Below are positions 62,829-64,000 of a stretch of DNA of 64,000 nt, piece by piece; within the stretch, counting starts at the first letter, position 1, and each line of letters starts with the position of its first letter. Both the position numbers and the translations under genes were made by a program. The notes under the pieces are model-generated. The model was given only the letters and a program-made list of their open reading frames with translations, did not search any database and had not been told where the DNA came from. This DNA is from Oceanicoccus sagamiensis (GTDB lineage: Bacteria > Pseudomonadota > Gammaproteobacteria > Pseudomonadales > Dasaniaceae), in contig NZ_CP019343.1 in assembly GCF_002117105.1 (NCBI RefSeq), forward strand, positions 372,001 through 436,000. Reading direction: 5' to 3'.

Positions 62829-63113
62829 GTAGTTAGTTCACCTTGAAGGTCTTGGCACCGGCGCAGAGAAGTGCTCTGTTCGCTCTGGCAATATGTCATT
62901 GGTTTGACAGAAGTTTAGCCTATTTTGGCCAGCATTTTTAATGTCTTGCAATAAATTTGCCACTCTAACAACGGCAGGCATTTAGAGCAAGGCAGAAATG
63001 TGATAAGTTTAGCGTTTATAAAGACTTATCGACTCGCTGGCGCCATTTAAAATATTCGGGGCCGGCGGTTGATGTTAAAGCAGTAAACAGCGCCTAAAAC
63101 CGAGTACCCAACA
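62829..63113. promoter_or_regulatory. divergent promoter region, mreB / gatC
   Basis: These 285 non-coding bases separate the mre operon (-) and the gatCA genes (+). A dyad, GATAAGT (63002-63008) and ACTTATC (63024-63030), lies about 85-110 bases before gatC. It could be an operator or a weak hairpin; nothing else stands out. Confidence 0.5.
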
Positions 63114-63401
63114 ATGTCCGTAGAACAATCCGATATTGAAAAAATCGCTACCCTCGCACGTATCCGTGTGGCCGAGGATAATATCCCTGAGGTCGCCGAG
63201 CGTATTAACGATATTCTCGCTATGGTCGACAAGATGCAGGCCGTCGATACCGCCAATATTGAGCCCATGGCCAACCCGCTGGATGCAATACAGCGCCTGC
63301 GTGATGATACGGTGACTGAAGTTGACCAACGTGAACGCTTTCAGGCCATCGCTCCGGATGCCGATGAAGGCCTGTATCTGGTCCCCAAGGTTATCGAATA
63401 G
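63114..63401 (+). CDS. gatC: Asp-tRNA(Asn)/Glu-tRNA(Gln) amidotransferase subunit C
   Basis: The 95-residue GatC subunit stabilises GatA in the transamidation that makes Gln-tRNA and/or Asn-tRNA. The sequence opens with the typical DIEKIATLARIRVAEDNIPEVAERINDILAMVDKMQAVDT and closes with the GLYLVPKVIE tail that packs on GatA. gatA follows 56 bases downstream in the usual order. The usual third subunit gatB must lie beyond the window. Confidence 0.94.
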   Translation: MSVEQSDIEKIATLARIRVAEDNIPEVAERINDILAMVDKMQAVDTANIEPMANPLDAIQRLRDDTVTEVDQRERFQAIAPDADEGLYLVPKVIE

Positions 63402-63457
63402 AAGCCTAATCCAGCACTGCCTCATATTGATCGAATTTGTCTACCACAGGAATTTCC

Positions 63458-64000
63458 ATGCATAACAAAACACTGGCTGAGCTGAGTACGGGCTTGGCGG
63501 ATAAATCATTCTCCAGCGAAGAGCTGACCCAACACTATCTGGGCCGTATTGAAGCACTGGACCCCAGCTATAACAGTTTTATTACGGTAACCGCTGAGCA
63601 GGCCTTAAGCCAGGCTAAAGCGGCTGACGAGCTATTAGCTAGCGGCAATGGCTCAGCACTGACCGGCATCCCCTTGGCACACAAAGATATTTTTTGTACC
63701 GAAGGCGTAAAAACCAGTTGCGGCTCAAAAATGCTGGATAATTTTATCCCGCCCTATAACGCCACTGTGATTGAAAAATTTAACCAGGCGGGCGCTATCT
63801 CTCTGGGCAAAACCAATATGGATGAATTTGCCATGGGCTCATCGAATGAGTCCAGCTTTTATGGCGCGGTTAAAAACCCCTGGAATACGGACTGTGTTCC
63901 CGGTGGTTCATCCGGCGGTAGCGCAGCAGCCGTAGCGGCCCAACTGGCTCCGGCCAGCACCGGCACCGACACCGGAGGCTCGATTCGTCAGCCCGCCGCC
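63458..64000 (+). CDS. gatA: Asp-tRNA(Asn)/Glu-tRNA(Gln) amidotransferase subunit A, truncated by window end
   Basis: The 181 visible residues are the N-terminal part of GatA, which hydrolyses glutamine or asparagine to supply ammonia. The amidase signature is present: K76 (AHKDIF), cis-Ser S151 in [10 protein letters not shown] and the nucleophile Ser175 in TGGSIRQPA, matching the Ser-cisSer-Lys triad. The gene runs past the right edge. CAGGAA precedes the ATG at 63458. Confidence 0.94.
   Translation, partial: MHNKTLAELSTGLADKSFSSEELTQHYLGRIEALDPSYNSFITVTAEQALSQAKAADELLASGNGSALTGIPLAHKDIFCTEGVKTSCGSKMLDNFIPPYNATVIEKFNQAGAISLGKTNMDEFAMGSSNESSFYGAVKNPWNTDCVPGGSSGGSAAAVAAQLAPASTGTDTGGSIRQPAA

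Overview
The window reads as a chromosomal segment of a free-living, probably aquatic gammaproteobacterium. The best evidence is the right third (about 47.9-64 kb). It carries the gammaproteobacterial blocks hda / AI-2E permease / DUF2066 divergent from purM-purN-DUF3108, then mreB-mreC-mreD-maf-rng-yhdP-nitrilase, then gatC-gatA on the other side of mreB. The left two thirds hold single genes and short operons for efflux, redox chemistry and signalling, which suits a metabolically versatile, possibly marine, member of the Cellvibrionales/Spongiibacteraceae type. That placement is inference; no rRNA, tRNA, insertion sequence, phage gene or CRISPR array was seen.

Layout. 0-6 kb: an unknown membrane protein, a Tat-exported UbiD-family decarboxylase, a helical unknown, a membrane-anchored LytTR regulator divergent from an anchored alpha/beta hydrolase, and a LysR regulator divergent from a VOC (glyoxalase-fold) protein. 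7-15 kb: a minus-strand run of RND adaptor, RND pump, B12-binding photoreceptor-like protein, class I photolyase and endonuclease VIII. 15.5-22.6 kb: a PNPOx-like protein, an SDR with an NTF2-like protein, a secreted DUF3604 protein, a HupE/UreJ membrane protein, a membrane-anchored partner, a second NTF2-like protein and an acyltransferase. 22.7-24 kb: an ArsR regulator with two matching palindromic operators around a near-consensus promoter for an ArsP-type permease. 24-35 kb: an alcohol dehydrogenase divergent from a carotenoid oxygenase, a PepSY-TM protein, an MltF-like transglycosylase with two sensor/ligand domains, a DJ-1/PfpI protein, a TonB receptor and several periplasmic proteins. 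35-47.9 kb: LysR/bicupin, flavin reductase, small lipoproteins, SDR, DUF1499, a hybrid 7TM histidine kinase followed by CheX, a DUF885 peptidase, a methyltransferase, YqaE, DUF2959 and a metallo-beta-lactamase-fold protein.

How the genes fit together. The 7-15 kb run joins light sensing (adenosylcobalamin motifs Wx9EH and xxHxxG), light-driven repair (photolyase), oxidised-base repair (Nei) and efflux on one strand with almost no spacing. It is the best candidate here for a little-described stress module. The ArsR/permease pair is a textbook auto-regulated metal or metalloid export unit with clearly visible operators. The hybrid kinase with CheX looks like a phosphorelay with its own phosphatase.

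Sequence quality. mreB is frameshifted at a C6 tract, yhdP is split at another C6 tract, and mreC has no usable ATG/GTG start although its coding signal continues upstream. All three lie within 6 kb in a locus that is normally intact. Homopolymer sequencing or assembly errors are the simplest explanation, so annotations there should be read as full-length genes until resequenced.
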